From Siphonodentalium dalli (taxonomy: Eukaryota > Mollusca > Scaphopoda > Gadilida > Siphonodentaliidae): DNA of 64,000 bases. The stretch lies in NCBI GenBank assembly GCA_032622095.1, contig CP136064.1:112394004-112458003 (forward strand). Reading direction: 5' to 3'. Position numbers and translations under genes: made by a program. Numbering within the stretch: the first letter of the stretch is position 1; each line of letters opens with the position of its first letter. The notes under the pieces are model-generated. The model ran no database searches. It saw only the letters and a list, made by a program, of their open reading frames with translations, and was not told the origin of the DNA. Of the stretch, positions 12,119 through 22,035 are shown one piece after another.

Positions 12119-12386
12119 ATTGCCCACCCAGACAATGTACAGATATCTCCGTAATTGCAAAATAACATAGGCCGCCATACTTGTGATCAATATGCCACTT
12201 ATCACGTTGGTCTTAACTTTAAGATTATCTTATGACACCTCACAGCAGTCTTAAAGTTAAGACCAAAGTTAAGACCATCTTAAGTTAAGACCTTGTTCGT
12301 GAAACGCACTTATGACTGAAGTTTGAACTTATGACCATCTTAAGTCCCAACTATGTCATAAGTTGCTTTCATGAAACAGGGCCCGG
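12119..12386 (-). repeat. Inverted repeat arm B'
   Basis: Reverse-complement partner of 9945-10217. Its outer end (GCTTTCATGAAACAGGGCCC) abuts the interrupted LINE sequence. Confidence 0.82.
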
Positions 12387-12935
12387 GGCCTTATTATTGT
12401 TCATACCCCTAAGGTATGACTGTGCTTCTAAAATTGAGATTGGTTCATCAAATCGTTTTGCTATTGTGGCTGGTATTTTTTTAATGTTATTAAGTGAATT
12501 TGAATCGAGGAATTCGTTCAAATCATTTTGAGTGATAGTTTCATTTTTCTGACTATATAGGTCTTTATAGAAGTTGCTTGCTTCGTTTAGTATGTCTTTT
12601 TCGTTAGAAATAATCTTACCATCTGAGGTTTCTACTTGTACAAGTGCTTTATTCAGATAATGTCTCTTTTCCAAGTTGAGAAAATATTTGCTCGGTTATT
12701 CACCTTCCTCTATCCATAATGCTCCTGACCTTACCAACATGCCTTCTAATTTGGATCTCCTGATTTCTTCAAGTTGTCGTTTAAGATGATCAATTTATTC
12801 GTATTTTCCTTCTGACTGGGCCGTTGAACTATCGCTTTCAGAGATCAGTTTTTGCTCTCTTTCTTTCGTCTTCCGTTTCAAACTTGCACTGAACTGTATT
12901 GTTTCGCCTCGTATTTCCATAAGAATAGTTTCAAA
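12387..12935 (-). pseudogene. LINE ORF2, segment upstream of the nested insertion
   Basis: The minus strand from 12935 to 12387 encodes the region just before and at the start of the RT. It reads FETILMEIRGETIQFSASLK, then a charged stretch, then W-I-E-E-G-E-stop-PSKYFLNLEKR (typical of L1/Tx1 ORF2), and then ILEAQSYLRGMNNNKAPG, the start of RT motif 1. It joins in meaning to GSDGFSVNFFKMFW at 8062. Two in-frame stops (near 12800 and 12697) confirm decay. Confidence 0.82.
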
Positions 12936-13372
12936 TGCAGCACGAGAGTTGATTCGGTCGTTTTGTGAACAGTCGATGATAACTTATGGCTGTACAGTCA
13001 ACCATATATGCAAAATTACTATGTTTGAAGGAATTTTTGTACAAGGCGTATTTTCTGTACCATATGGTGGATTTCTGGAGATATTTTACACACATCTTGA
13101 AATAATTGACATATATCTATCTTGTATATGCAAGGTGTCAGATAAGGGTGCATAGGGGTTACACTGGTAACTCTTAAGTCTTCTATCGTGAAAAGTGCGA
13201 CTGCATCCTAGAATAATTAATTCTGTCGCGTATCGGACCATCAGGTGTAATCGATTTGGCAGGATCCAAACAGGTGTAAGCGTTTCTAGCAGGACCGGTT
13301 CCCAGGGGGTGAATACGCATCTGTGAAGTTACTTTTATAAGATTAAAAAGGCACAGATATACCCTAGCTTAT

Positions 13373-13743
13373 ATGCTTGTGGTTTATCTGTATAGTTCGT
13401 TAATTATATACGTTAGCGTATGGTCATATTACTTTGTTCCCAGATACAAAATTTCGGTGGACTGTCGAAATGAGCGGTGTCCGTCCATCCGTTTGACCAG
13501 ACGAATGTGTCTCTGTGAGTGCGAGAGTCTGGTCGTTAGTGTATCCGCCCGTTCGGAACGTGTGTTGTCCGGATTGAAAATACTCGAAATAATATTATGG
13601 AACTTGGTATATGATTTTAGATATGAGACAATCACTGTCAAGTTCGAATTTGGTCCCACTCTGATGATTTGTGACGGAGATATGCCCCTTTTCAGACGAC
13701 CACGGTTCAATCGCAAGTGGAAAGTTTTCCGTCGTGGTTAGCA
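13373..13743. repeat. Intronic open-frame repeat, copy 1
   Basis: A 122-codon plus-strand frame with a pyrimidine-rich 'tgtccgtccatccgtttgacc' stretch. It is retained with a few amino-acid changes at about 20336-20693 as part of the unit duplication. It lies just upstream of a linker exon. The GTCCGTCC and 'gatatgcccctttt' phrases resemble dispersed repeats in mollusc introns, so I treat it as repeat-derived. I cannot exclude a translated upstream exon. Confidence 0.4.
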
Positions 13744-13818
13744 ACCAGTAGTTGGACGGCGCATTGTCGTGGTATCATAGTGAGTAAATAGTTAATATCA
13801 AGCACTCTTTGATTTTAG

Positions 13819-13878
13819 GCCACAAGAAAAACGACCATGACCATCCAGGAAAGGGAAAGGGACATGGATGCCACCCAG
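13819..13878 (+). CDS. His/Gly/Lys linker exon 1 of modular secreted protein
   Basis: A 60-base exon is bounded by a good acceptor (CTTTGATTTTAG) and donor (CAG|GTGAGT). Read in phase 1 at both ends it encodes HKKNDHDHPGKGKGHGCHP with flanking Gly. The peptide is rich in His, Lys and Gly and has one Cys. It may be a flexible, charged, possibly metal-binding linker; that role is an inference. A homologous exon lies at 20769-20840, and the first exon at 49259 has a related Gly-Lys-Gly-Lys-Gly-Ser-His-His segment. The TSP1 exon expected downstream is missing from this duplicate. No transcript evidence is available here, so whether the exon is used is unknown. Confidence 0.65.
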
Positions 13879-14065
13879 GTGAGTTCAGATAAATGTATGT
13901 CAGCTATATATAACAGAGTGGAATCTGACTCTGTCTGTCTGTCTGTTCGCGATTTCTCTCCCATACCCCTGGACTGATTTCAGCCAAATTTGGTGTGGTG
14001 TGTCTGATGTTTTAACCGCGTTAGTTTAAAAAAAAAAGTTATTTGAAACAAATTTTACCGAGCTG

Positions 14066-14180
14066 TGTTGGGATATAAGATTTTATAAAACGAGTTTGAT
14101 AAATTTGATTCACAACGAGTCGTAGGCGAATTTTGAATCAAATTTATCAAGCTCGTTTCATAAAATCTTATATCCCAACA
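14066..14180. repeat. Hairpin in duplicated unit, copy 1
   Basis: Arms 'tgttgggatataagatttt' and 'aaaatcttatatcccaaca' form a hairpin of about 115 bp with a further inner match (TTGATAAATTTGATTCA). The same hairpin is in copy 2 at 21026-21140, so it was present before the duplication. Confidence 0.8.
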
Positions 14181-14850
14181 TTACGAGAAGAAGATCTTGT
14201 ATGTCACATGAAAAAACTAGAGCTTTGTTGCCTTTTGAACAAATGAAAATCCTTAACAGAATCTTTAAAATGCACATGTTTACATTGTTGGCTGAGACGA
14301 TTCACAACCATATACGACAGTATTGCGCGCTCGAGCTGCCGATGGAAAATAAAGTCCCCCAATTTGCCTCTTGTTTTTGTGTCTATTTTCGTTAGCGCAA
14401 CGAAGTTGGACAATAATTTAACTTTAACGAACAAAGTAATCGTTTTGCATTGTCTGGTGTTGTTGTCGTGTGCGGCTTTACGAAATATTATTAATCCGCC
14501 TCATTCAATGTAAAGTAATTTTGGTGACGGGAAGCACGCGCCTATTATTCAATAGTGATAGATAAGGAAATATGTGATGGCTTTTTTAATAATATAATAG
14601 GGGTTTAATATGATATAGTTATATATAATTGCACATGATATATAAGTGTGCCGAATTATGAATGAGTCAGACCCAGAACAATGGTGAATTACAACCACGG
14701 GATACAGTAGACGATGTATAGACCCGAATATGCTTTCTAATGTGGTTGAAGATCCACTGTTCGATTTGACACCAACCTTCAACATGTCCTAAAGTGGTTA
14801 TCAACATATCAGGCAAAATATAACAATACTTTGCAATCACCATCATTTCC

Positions 14851-15956
14851 TTTGTACGGACATGAAGTGTGTAAGTGATTGGACGATGTCACGTCTGTGC
14901 CTGGACAATTTCCTTCCAAAAACAGTGAAACAAGCAAACCATTCGACGCCATGTCGATATTGAACACCGGAACCGAATCGAGATATAACAAATGGAAGTA
15001 TGTGTGCCTTCAACCCGACACTGGGGTTCACATACTCTCATTGAAATGAACCGGTTTGTGACATCTCAAAAAAGTTCCCCATGATGTTTTCGCTGTTTTT
15101 TTTAAAGAAGGGGTTATATGCAGACTACGCTGTTCACCGCGCTTGGGTCTTTAAGTGATTTTTCCGCATAAATAGTGTTCAGTCAAACATGCAAGCACTC
15201 ATTGGCTCAATTCACCTGTCCAACGTTAGAATATTGAATATACATTTAAAATTCTTGAGATATGGTGTAATATATATGTCAGGAGTCTTACGTGCACTAA
15301 TTTTGATAACTTTATAATGTTTGTGAGAATCTGGGATTCATGCATTATAACGAACCAAAGTAGGACGCTTTGGGTCGTATATAGACTATATCTGATATTC
15401 TGACGTCACCAATTATTATCTAATACGACACTGTTGTTTTGAATATTTGCGACCACTTCGTTTAGTTACCACTCTATACATTAATATTTTAGTGAATATT
15501 TGCCTGTATTTTACACATTAATGACAAGTTTAGCTATACCGATTCGTCTAATACAATTATGTCAACATAACCCTGGAATGGAGACCACCATACTGTTATT
15601 GTGTTGTTGTTGTTTTATTATATATCGAAGCATTAACGAAGTTATCGTCGAAAATATTTTGTTGAGATGGTAATTAACGTTTATCTTGTTGGAAGATGCA
15701 GGCTACACCCGTTTGAAAAATACAAACGGTAACGCTTACAGTGGACCATTCCTGTGGACTTATAGCATGCCCCATATTATATCGCCCTTAAATTACCTCA
15801 CTCTCTCTATATTTTCAGAGTATGATATGCAAACATGTATCTATGCAGGTGCTACTATTGTTTCTTATAAATGAGGAACAAAATAACATGTTTAATCACA
15901 CAAACACAAGTAAATAATAGCGATGCTTGTTAGGACATGTTTTTCATATTTTATGT
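14851..15956. other. No recognised gene
   Basis: A minus-strand frame at 14809-14991 encodes a short, partly Cys-containing peptide (GNCPGTDVTSSNHLHTSCPY), but I see no family and no splice context. The stretch is otherwise AT-rich without obvious repeats. Confidence 0.4.
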
Positions 15957-16124
15957 TCATTTGCATGTGTCTAGTCTCTCTCCTGTTTCTTGAAAGACCG
16001 AACAGTGAGGATAAGTTTTGCCACATGCGCAGACAAAATCAAGACCACGGTTATAGTTGACTTTAATGTGGTCTATCAGACTTTGATTGTGCCTATATTC
16101 AGAACCGCACACATCACATATGTG
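15957..16124 (-). pseudogene. C2H2 zinc-finger relic, 3' part
   Basis: The minus strand encodes HICDVCGSEYRHNQSLIDHI, then FVCACGKTYPHCSVFQETG and a stop at 15957-15959. The first finger keeps Cys-x2-Cys and the first His but lacks the second His. The next is C-x-C with poor His ligands. It continues upstream at 17222-17310 on the other side of a hAT-type insertion. Removing the insertion and one TSD copy rejoins the frame as RHVRRH-ICDVCG. Because ligands are missing, it was probably already decaying, or is a non-canonical finger. Parent gene unknown. Confidence 0.65.
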
Positions 16125-17229
16125 CATGGATGTGGCTAGGGGGTCTCCGTTGGGGGGGGGGTCCACCTTGGGAAATTCCAATTGCACCCCCCCCCTTGAA
16201 TCAGAAACCAAACACAACTTTTGCATAATTCCATTTTCACCCCCCCCCCCCCTTGAATCAGAATCACAGACCAAACACAAGTTTTGCATAATTCCATTTG
16301 CACCCCCCTTGAATCAGAATCACAGACCAAACACAAGTTTTGCATATTTCCATTTGCACCCCCTTGCACATCAGTCCTCAGGCCTAATATTCTATGAATT
16401 CATAAACTATGTTGTTCTATATGCCCGGTATAAGAAAATTCAGATACTTTAACCTGAAAATTGCATAAATCCTAACATCTAGTAGCCTACTCCAGACAAA
16501 TGCACACGGCTACGGGTAAGAGACCAGGACATTGTGTCCGTCCATGTTTGTTCAGCCCGGTTTGAGAAAATTTGGAAAACTATACAAGAAAATCGCAAAT
16601 CCTAGCATCTAGACTGGCCTCAACTGAAGCTGCCCTAGTGTTGGAAATTTCAAACCTCATACTCCCTCTGAGGTTGGAAAATTCTCCAACTGATGACCAT
16701 TTCAGTCCACAAGTTTGACCGAATGTACTAAACTATTGTTTTGTTAAACTAATTAGCCGTTTTGTATTGGTCACGGGGGAGGGACAGTGACACACCGGGC
16801 CGACCATGGTTCGGCCCGGTGTTCGAAAATTTTGAAATCTGAACAAGAAAATCGCAAAATCCTAGCATCTAGACTAGCCTCAAGTCTTCTTAGAGTTGGA
16901 AATTTCAAACCTGACACCCCCCCCCCCACTTAGGTTGGAAAATTTCCAAATGATGACAATTCCAATGACAATGTTGACCAAATGTATGACAATATTGTTT
17001 TCTTAAATTTAGTAGCAGTTTTGACTAGCCACGGGGGAGGACCAGGACACAAGCTTTCCAAGTGTTGGAAATTTCCAACCTGTCACCACCCCTAAGGTTG
17101 GAAACTTTCCAACTGATGACCATTCCAACTAATGTTTTGGCAGGTATGAAATTTCCAACTTTTGAAAATTTTGACTAAAGTTGGGGGGGTGAGACACACC
17201 CCCTCTCTAGCCACATCCCTGCATATGTG
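16117..17229. mobile_element. hAT-type non-autonomous element with 8-bp TSD
   Basis: The element spans 16125-17221 (1,097 bp) with 15-bp terminal repeats CATGGATGTGGCTAG and CTAGCCACATCCCTG (CAGGGATGTGGCTAG inverted). Perfect 8-bp target duplications, CATATGTG, lie at 16117-16124 and 17222-17229. These are hAT hallmarks. The interior is made of diverged tandem modules containing TTGGAAATTTCCAA-like motifs, C runs, and 'cctagcatctagact' blocks (near 16610 and 16860). There is no transposase. Related copies: 29620-30455 (one end missing) and inside arm A near 9335-9945. Confidence 0.88.
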
Positions 17230-17310
17230 CCTTCGCACGTGTCGCATCTGGGACGTCCGTTGTGCAAAATGTGCCTTGCATAGGTTTAAACTGTACGGCC
17301 GGGTATTTAG
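17222..17310 (-). pseudogene. C2H2 zinc-finger relic, 5' part
   Basis: The minus strand reads RPYSLNLCKAHFAQRTSQMR then HVRRHI, a C2H2 finger with the first Cys of the pair replaced by Leu (usually RPYxCxLC) and the His pair H-x4-H intact. It joins the fingers at 15957-16116. No start or upstream exon was found. Confidence 0.65.
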
Positions 17311-17685
17311 ATAAACATTCATATGGTCGACTAATTGGAATTTACGAATAAATGTTTTCTCACATGCGGTTCTGTGAGTGCGTTTTTTTCTTTTGGTGCT
17401 TTTATTGTTACCATCTTGTTATCATAAAACAACTCATCGTTTTAACACCTCGCTGCCACTTCCGTGAGTTGACTCCCACGTTACCACAGTTAGAAATAGG
17501 CCAATCTTCTAACAGATTACAGCCTAGAAAGTTACAAATGTTTCATCACATGTTCGCTTGCATCGCTTGTTCATGCATGCGGAAATTATCCTTAAACTAT
17601 TAAAATTTGAATGCACACCTCAATCATCGAATGTGTACGCAGTACTGGAGTCTGTACATTCATTGTACATGTTCACAAATCCCAC

Positions 17686-17826
17686 AGGAAGCCTCGCATA
17701 CATAAGACAATGCACTGGATTAGTAATACAAAGTGAAGGTAAATATTTTTATGTCAATGTGTTATCTTATATATGCAAGGCTCCATATGGGGAACTCGCA
17801 TATATAAGAGAATGCATTTGCACAAC
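17686..17826. repeat. Remnants of CTCGCATATATAAGAGAATGCATT family
   Basis: Two diverged copies of a motif, 'ctcgcatacataagacaatgca' and 'ctcgcatatataagagaatg', occur about 110 bp apart. The same motif forms the perfect hairpin at 32768-32837, so this is probably a decayed relative. Confidence 0.55.
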
Positions 17827-17997
17827 GTCTTCGCAAAATTTCAGGATACTCCAGTCATGAATATAGGGTATACGGTTATATTTACCTCTTGGGGTACATT
17901 TCAGGTAATGAAATATATTTCATTCTAGTTTATGGCTGCGTTGAACATAAATATTTACCTCCTGCAAACGTCAATGTTCACAATTGTTACCAAAATC

Positions 17998-18260
17998 TTA
18001 ATAGTAGTGTTCAATATTGCCCATTTGAACGCTAATTTAGCGTCTAATATCTGTTGCATGTGTTCTGGACACAATATGCGTTCAAATGTTAAACACTAGT
18101 GTTAACATTATTGAACACTGGTGCGTTGATCACTAGTGTCATAAGTTGAACACTGGCGTTAAGATCTGAACACCAGTGTTGCAGACAATTTGAACGCGAG
18201 TGTTAACATATTTGAACACAAGTGTTTAAGATTGAATACACGGACGCGTTCAATAGCTGT
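17998..18260. repeat. Degenerate array of palindromic AACACnnGTGTT motif
   Basis: Variants of TTGAACACTAGTGTTAA recur roughly every 20-35 bases (for example 18092-18106, 18112-18122, 18147-18158, 18166-18182, 18195-18204, 18214-18226). The core is self-complementary. There is no coding potential. Confidence 0.65.
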
Positions 18261-18722
18261 TGCAATTTTAGCGTTCAAAACGAACATTTGTTTTTGGAGT
18301 GTATTCACGAATGGTTGTTTTTGTTCACAGTCATATACGGAGGCACACTGGTATATAGGATACAGATGCATGCTGGTATATAATTTGATCATGTTAAATA
18401 TGGTATGCACCAGCATGCACCCGCATCCTATACCAGTGCGTGTCCGTATATGCTATGAGCACAAACAACTAGCCACGAATCCGTACAAGTGTATAATCGG
18501 ATCGATCGCCCCCACCCGCATGATAATACACTAAGTTTATTTTAAGCACTGACGTCTTAATATCACTATCACGACACGGTTTGATTGATCAACGCCGAAA
18601 TTCCGGGACGTTAATTGGCTTACGTATTTCTTACGTATAGCCACGAGAAAGAAAACCATCTAAATATATATATCTTTGAGAATTTACTCTTGTTTTGTGG
18701 GTTGTTGAAACCCACTTAATTA

Positions 18723-19134
18723 TCGAATGACAACATTACATTATACACAACATATCCCATATTATATACCATTTGGAAGAGGAACCAAAAACATATATAT
18801 TCCACCAGAATACGGAACAGTTGTGGCCTTGGAGTGTCCACCAAGTAATATAGATTCTCAGATTCATTCCAAGACTTAAAATCCCCCTTGTCAACCCAGA
18901 ATGCATCAGAATTCAAACAATGAGATAGAGTTATTCCCCTTCCATTGAGAATAAGAGACATTATAGTTCAGTTTGGATCAAAAATAATCACAGAACACAC
19001 ATCAGTACCTCGACGAAAACAATGTTCCCAGTTTATTCGCCCGGATCAGTTGATAATACAATGTTTTGTAGCTTCCTCTTTCAAATGGTATATATTATGG
19101 CATATGTTGTATATATTGTGATCTGGGGGTTCGA
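18723..19134. repeat. Diverged inverted repeat (about 65 bp arms)
   Basis: 18723-18786 pairs with 19070-19134 (for example 'catttggaagaggaa' with 'ttcctctttcaaatg'). It is likely an old MITE. The interior minus-strand frame (18961-18716) encodes a peptide I do not recognise. Confidence 0.55.
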
Positions 19135-19299
19135 AAATTAAGTGAGCCTTCAAACGTAGTAAACATAATATGGAATTAATGTTTCTCTTGTAAATATTAA
19201 TGAAGCACGAGTTTTCTGTTTTGCCGAGCCTCATGCAATTTCTTATACTCGTTTCATAAATATAATATGAGAGAAACACTTATTTCAGGTCATATATTA

Positions 19300-19814
19300 T
19301 TATTTCAGACTAGAAATTCATATAATGCAAACACATTTATTAAAAACTTGACATGATCAGTTTGATAAGTATGTGTCGTAATGTTGTACTGTTATAGATT
19401 ATTTATAAACGAAAAGCATATATTTCTTATATTATTCCGATAAAGTAACCCAAACTGGAATCATCTAGAAAAAATATGATGACTATTCATTATTTATTTA
19501 TTAAGTGAGATTTATTTAGGGTTTTTAACCTGAATTATAACTGATCCGATTAAATCGTTTCACTGTAATATGTATGGGTTTGTGAATAAAGGTTTTGTGG
19601 TGGAGCTTTTGATATTGTGTTGAAATTTTAATCCTTCTGAAAGTGCATTGACGCGCGTCAAGTATATATAGAACCTTTGTTATCTCGCTAGAGAGGCCAT
19701 ATACGCAATATTGATACATTATTGTACCTATAATCTATCGACATTCACTTTGTAAACTGTACCCGAAACGGGTGTAGACTGGATCATCGTGTCGAGACGG
19801 TCAGATATAAGTTG
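19300..19814. other. No recognised gene
   Basis: AT-rich sequence between an old inverted repeat and the start of unit copy 2. Nothing identifiable. Confidence 0.45.
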
Positions 19815-20335
19815 TACCCTACCTATTTCTCGGAGCACGTAAAACATATAATACGTGCAGCACGAGAGTTGATTCGGTCGTTTTGTTGTTCAATTCATTG
19901 AACAGTTTGTCGTCGATGATAACTTATGGCTGTACAGTCAACCATATACATGTATATGCAAAATAACTATGTTTGAAGGAATTTTTGTAAAAGGCGTATT
20001 TTCTGTACTATATGGTGGATTTCTGGAGATATTTTACACCAATCTTTGACATATATCTATCTTGTATATGCAAGGTGTCAGATAAGGGTGCATATAGGGT
20101 ACCACACTACCACTGATAACTCTTAAGTCTTCTATCGTGAAAAGTGCGACTGCATCCTAGAATAATTAATTCTTTCGCGTATCGGACGATAAGATGTAAT
20201 CGATTTGGCAGGATCCAAACAGGTGTAAGCGTTTCTAGCAGGACCGGTTCCCATGGGATGAATACGCATCTGTGAAGTTACTTTTATAAGATTAAAAAAG
20301 GCACAGATATACCCTAGCTTATATGCTTGTGGTTT

Positions 20336-20693
20336 AGCTGTATAGTTCGTTAATTATATACGCTAGCGTATGGTCATATTACTTTGTTCCCCGATACAAA
20401 ATTTCGGTGGACTGTCGAAATGAGCGGTGTCCGTCCGTCCGTTTGACCAGACGTATGTGTCTCTGTCAGTACGAGAGTCTGGTCGTTAGTGTGTCCGCCC
20501 GTTCGGATCGTGTGTTGTCCGGATTGAAAATACTCGAAATAATATTATGGAACTTGGTATATGATTTTAGATATGATACAATCACTGTCAAGTTCGAATT
20601 TGGTCACACTCTGATGATTTGTGACGGAGATATGCCCCTTTTCAGACGACCACGGTTCAATCGCAAGTGGAAAGTTTTCTGTCGTGGTTAGCA
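20336..20693. repeat. Intronic open-frame repeat, copy 2
   Basis: Counterpart of 13373-13743. The plus-strand frame (20407-20691, 94 codons) is retained with several substitutions, and the end reads FNRKWKVFCRG. See the entry for copy 1 for interpretation. Confidence 0.4.
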
Positions 20694-20768
20694 ACCAGTA
20701 GTTGGACGGCGCATTGTCGTGGTATCATAGTGAGTAACTAGTTAATATCAAGCACTCTTTGATTTTAG

Positions 20769-20840
20769 GCCATGGCAAAGGCCATCAGAGACACGACCAT
20801 AACCATCCAGGAAAGGGAAAGGGACATAAATGCGACCCAG
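20769..20840 (+). CDS. His/Gly/Lys linker exon 2 of modular secreted protein
   Basis: A 72-base exon has the same acceptor (GATTTTAG) and donor (CAG|GTGAGT) as the exon at 13819. Read in phase 1 it encodes HGKGHQRHDHNHPGKGKGHK followed by CDP and the split residue. It differs from copy 1 by an added HGKGHQR-type segment at the start. Seven of its 24 residues are His. It is spliceable in frame to the TSP1 exon at 22036 (also phase 1). The short HxHxH clusters could bind divalent metal; this is an inference from composition only. Confidence 0.7.
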
Positions 20841-21025
20841 GTGAGTTCAGATAAATGTATGTCAGCTATATATAACAAAGTAGAATCTGACTCTGTCTGT
20901 CTGTCTGTTCGCGATTTCTCTCCCAGACCCCTGGACTGATTTCAGCCAAATTTGGTGTGGTGTGTCTGATGTTATAACCGCGTTAGTTTAAAAAAAAGTT
21001 ATCTGAAACACATTTTACCGAGCTA

Positions 21026-21140
21026 TGTTGGGATATAAGATTTTATAAAACGAGTTTGATAAATTTGATTCACAACGAGTCGTAGGCGAGTTTCGAATCA
21101 AATTTATCAAGCTCGTTTCACAAAATCTTATATCCCAACA
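21026..21140. repeat. Hairpin in duplicated unit, copy 2
   Basis: Same hairpin as at 14066-14180, with both arms conserved. Confidence 0.8.
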
Positions 21141-21639
21141 TTACGAGAAGAAAATCTTGTATGTCACATGAAAAAACTAGAGCTTTGTTGCCTTTTGAAC
21201 AAATGAAAATCCTTAACAGAAGCTTTAAAATGCACACGTTTACATTGTTGGCTGAGACGCTTCACAACCATATACGACAGTATTGCACGCTCGAGCTGCC
21301 GATGGAAATAAAGTCCCCCAATTTGCATCATATTTTTGTGTTTATTTTCGTTAGTGCAAAGAAGTTGGACAATAATTTAACTTTAACGAACAAAGCAATG
21401 ATTTTTGCATTGTCTGGTGTTGTTGTCATGTGCGGCTTTACGAAATATTATTAATCCGCCTATTCAATGTAAAGTAATTTTGGTGGGGCGATGCCAAGTT
21501 GGTGGGAAGCACGCGCCTATGATTTAATAGTGAGAGATAAGGAAATATGTGATGGCTTTTTTAATAATATAATAGGGGTTTAATGTGATATAGTTATATA
21601 TAATTGCACATGATTATATTAGTGACGTATTATAGGTAG

Positions 21640-21905
21640 TGTATTTCGGAAGATCAGTGGTTAGAGTGTTCGACTTGTAGTCGATGTGTTGACAGCCATA
21701 TGAGTTCGAACCTCGCCGGCATACTGCTGAATTTCATAACACTTCATGACCAGGTGTCGAGTTAAGCGGGCTGTGACTAGAGAGCTGTTCAAATACCGGA
21801 TATTACTGTTGTAACCCTTGAGCAAGGTGGCCCGTACTGTGATGGCTTGGTGTCGACTCATATCAAATAACGTCTAACCCCGAAGCCGATGAAATAGTAA
21901 ATTTT
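21640..21905 (+). mobile_element. tRNA-derived SINE candidate, copy in unit 2
   Basis: The head has an A-box-like GATCAGTGGTTAGAGTG (21653-21669), an anticodon-arm-like TTCGACTTGTAGTCGAT (anticodon position TGT, tRNA-Thr-like), and a B-box-like GAGTTCGAACCTCGCC (21702-21717). A longer body with 'cccttgagcaaggtggccc' follows, a motif type common in SINE bodies. The acceptor stem is not formed, so it is not a functional tRNA. It lies in the intron before the TSP1 exon and recurs at 28175-28450 through unit duplication. Confidence 0.65.
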
Positions 21906-22035
21906 GGGTGTTAATCGGACAGGGTACCTTTAAACTCGAGATGAAGAATTCGGTATTTGTTTTCTCAGTAATCAGTCTCTGTTGTCCCCCCCCCGTGTCT
22001 TCAAACATGTGCGTAATATAATATCAATTCTTCAG

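Larger units (their letters stand above)
8063..12386. mobile_element. Interlocked inverted-repeat (A-B-A'-B') insertion in LINE
   Basis: A 4.3-kb block interrupts the LINE RT exactly between the codons for NNNKAP and GSDGFS. It consists of arm A (8063-9947), arm B (9945-10217), the inverted copy A' (10220-12111) and the inverted copy B' (12119-12386). Both A and B start CAGGG(G/C)CCTGTTTCATGAA, so they are related TIR elements rich in TTAAGAT/ATCTTAA motifs. A possible 9-bp target duplication, ccaggggcc (8062-8070) against cccggggcc (12382-12390), overlaps the element end, so boundaries are uncertain by about 9 bp. No transposase is recognised. Open frames occur as mirrored pairs in A and A'. 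Confidence 0.8.
5123..12935 (-). mobile_element. 5'-truncated L1/Tx1-like LINE with nested insertion
   Basis: A non-LTR retrotransposon lies on the minus strand. Its 3' tail is at 5123-5143 (plus strand TTTG repeats, i.e. an (AAAC)n/A-rich tail), and its 5' truncation is at about 12935. A 15-base direct repeat (TGCAGCACGAGAGTT) at 5108-5122 and 12936-12950 flanks it exactly and is a good target-site duplication. The coding remnant covers linker sequence, reverse transcriptase and a C-terminal zinc-finger region. About 4.3 kb at 8063-12386 is a later insertion, so the LINE itself is about 3.5 kb. Frameshifts, stops and the insertion make it inactive. The tail shares bases with the target site, so the exact left boundary is ambiguous by a few bases. 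Confidence 0.88.
12936..14850 (+). repeat. Duplicated unit, copy 1 (main part)
   Basis: Matches 19864-21616 and then 22204-22390 of copy 2 in the same order and orientation. Near 14636 the sequence jumps from the equivalent of about 21616 to the equivalent of about 22205, so it lacks the SINE and the TSP1 exon. The match ends near 14866. Confidence 0.85.

Noticed and set aside
21640-21720. Functional tRNA gene
   Set aside because: Acceptor stem does not pair and the T-arm is incomplete; better explained as a SINE head.
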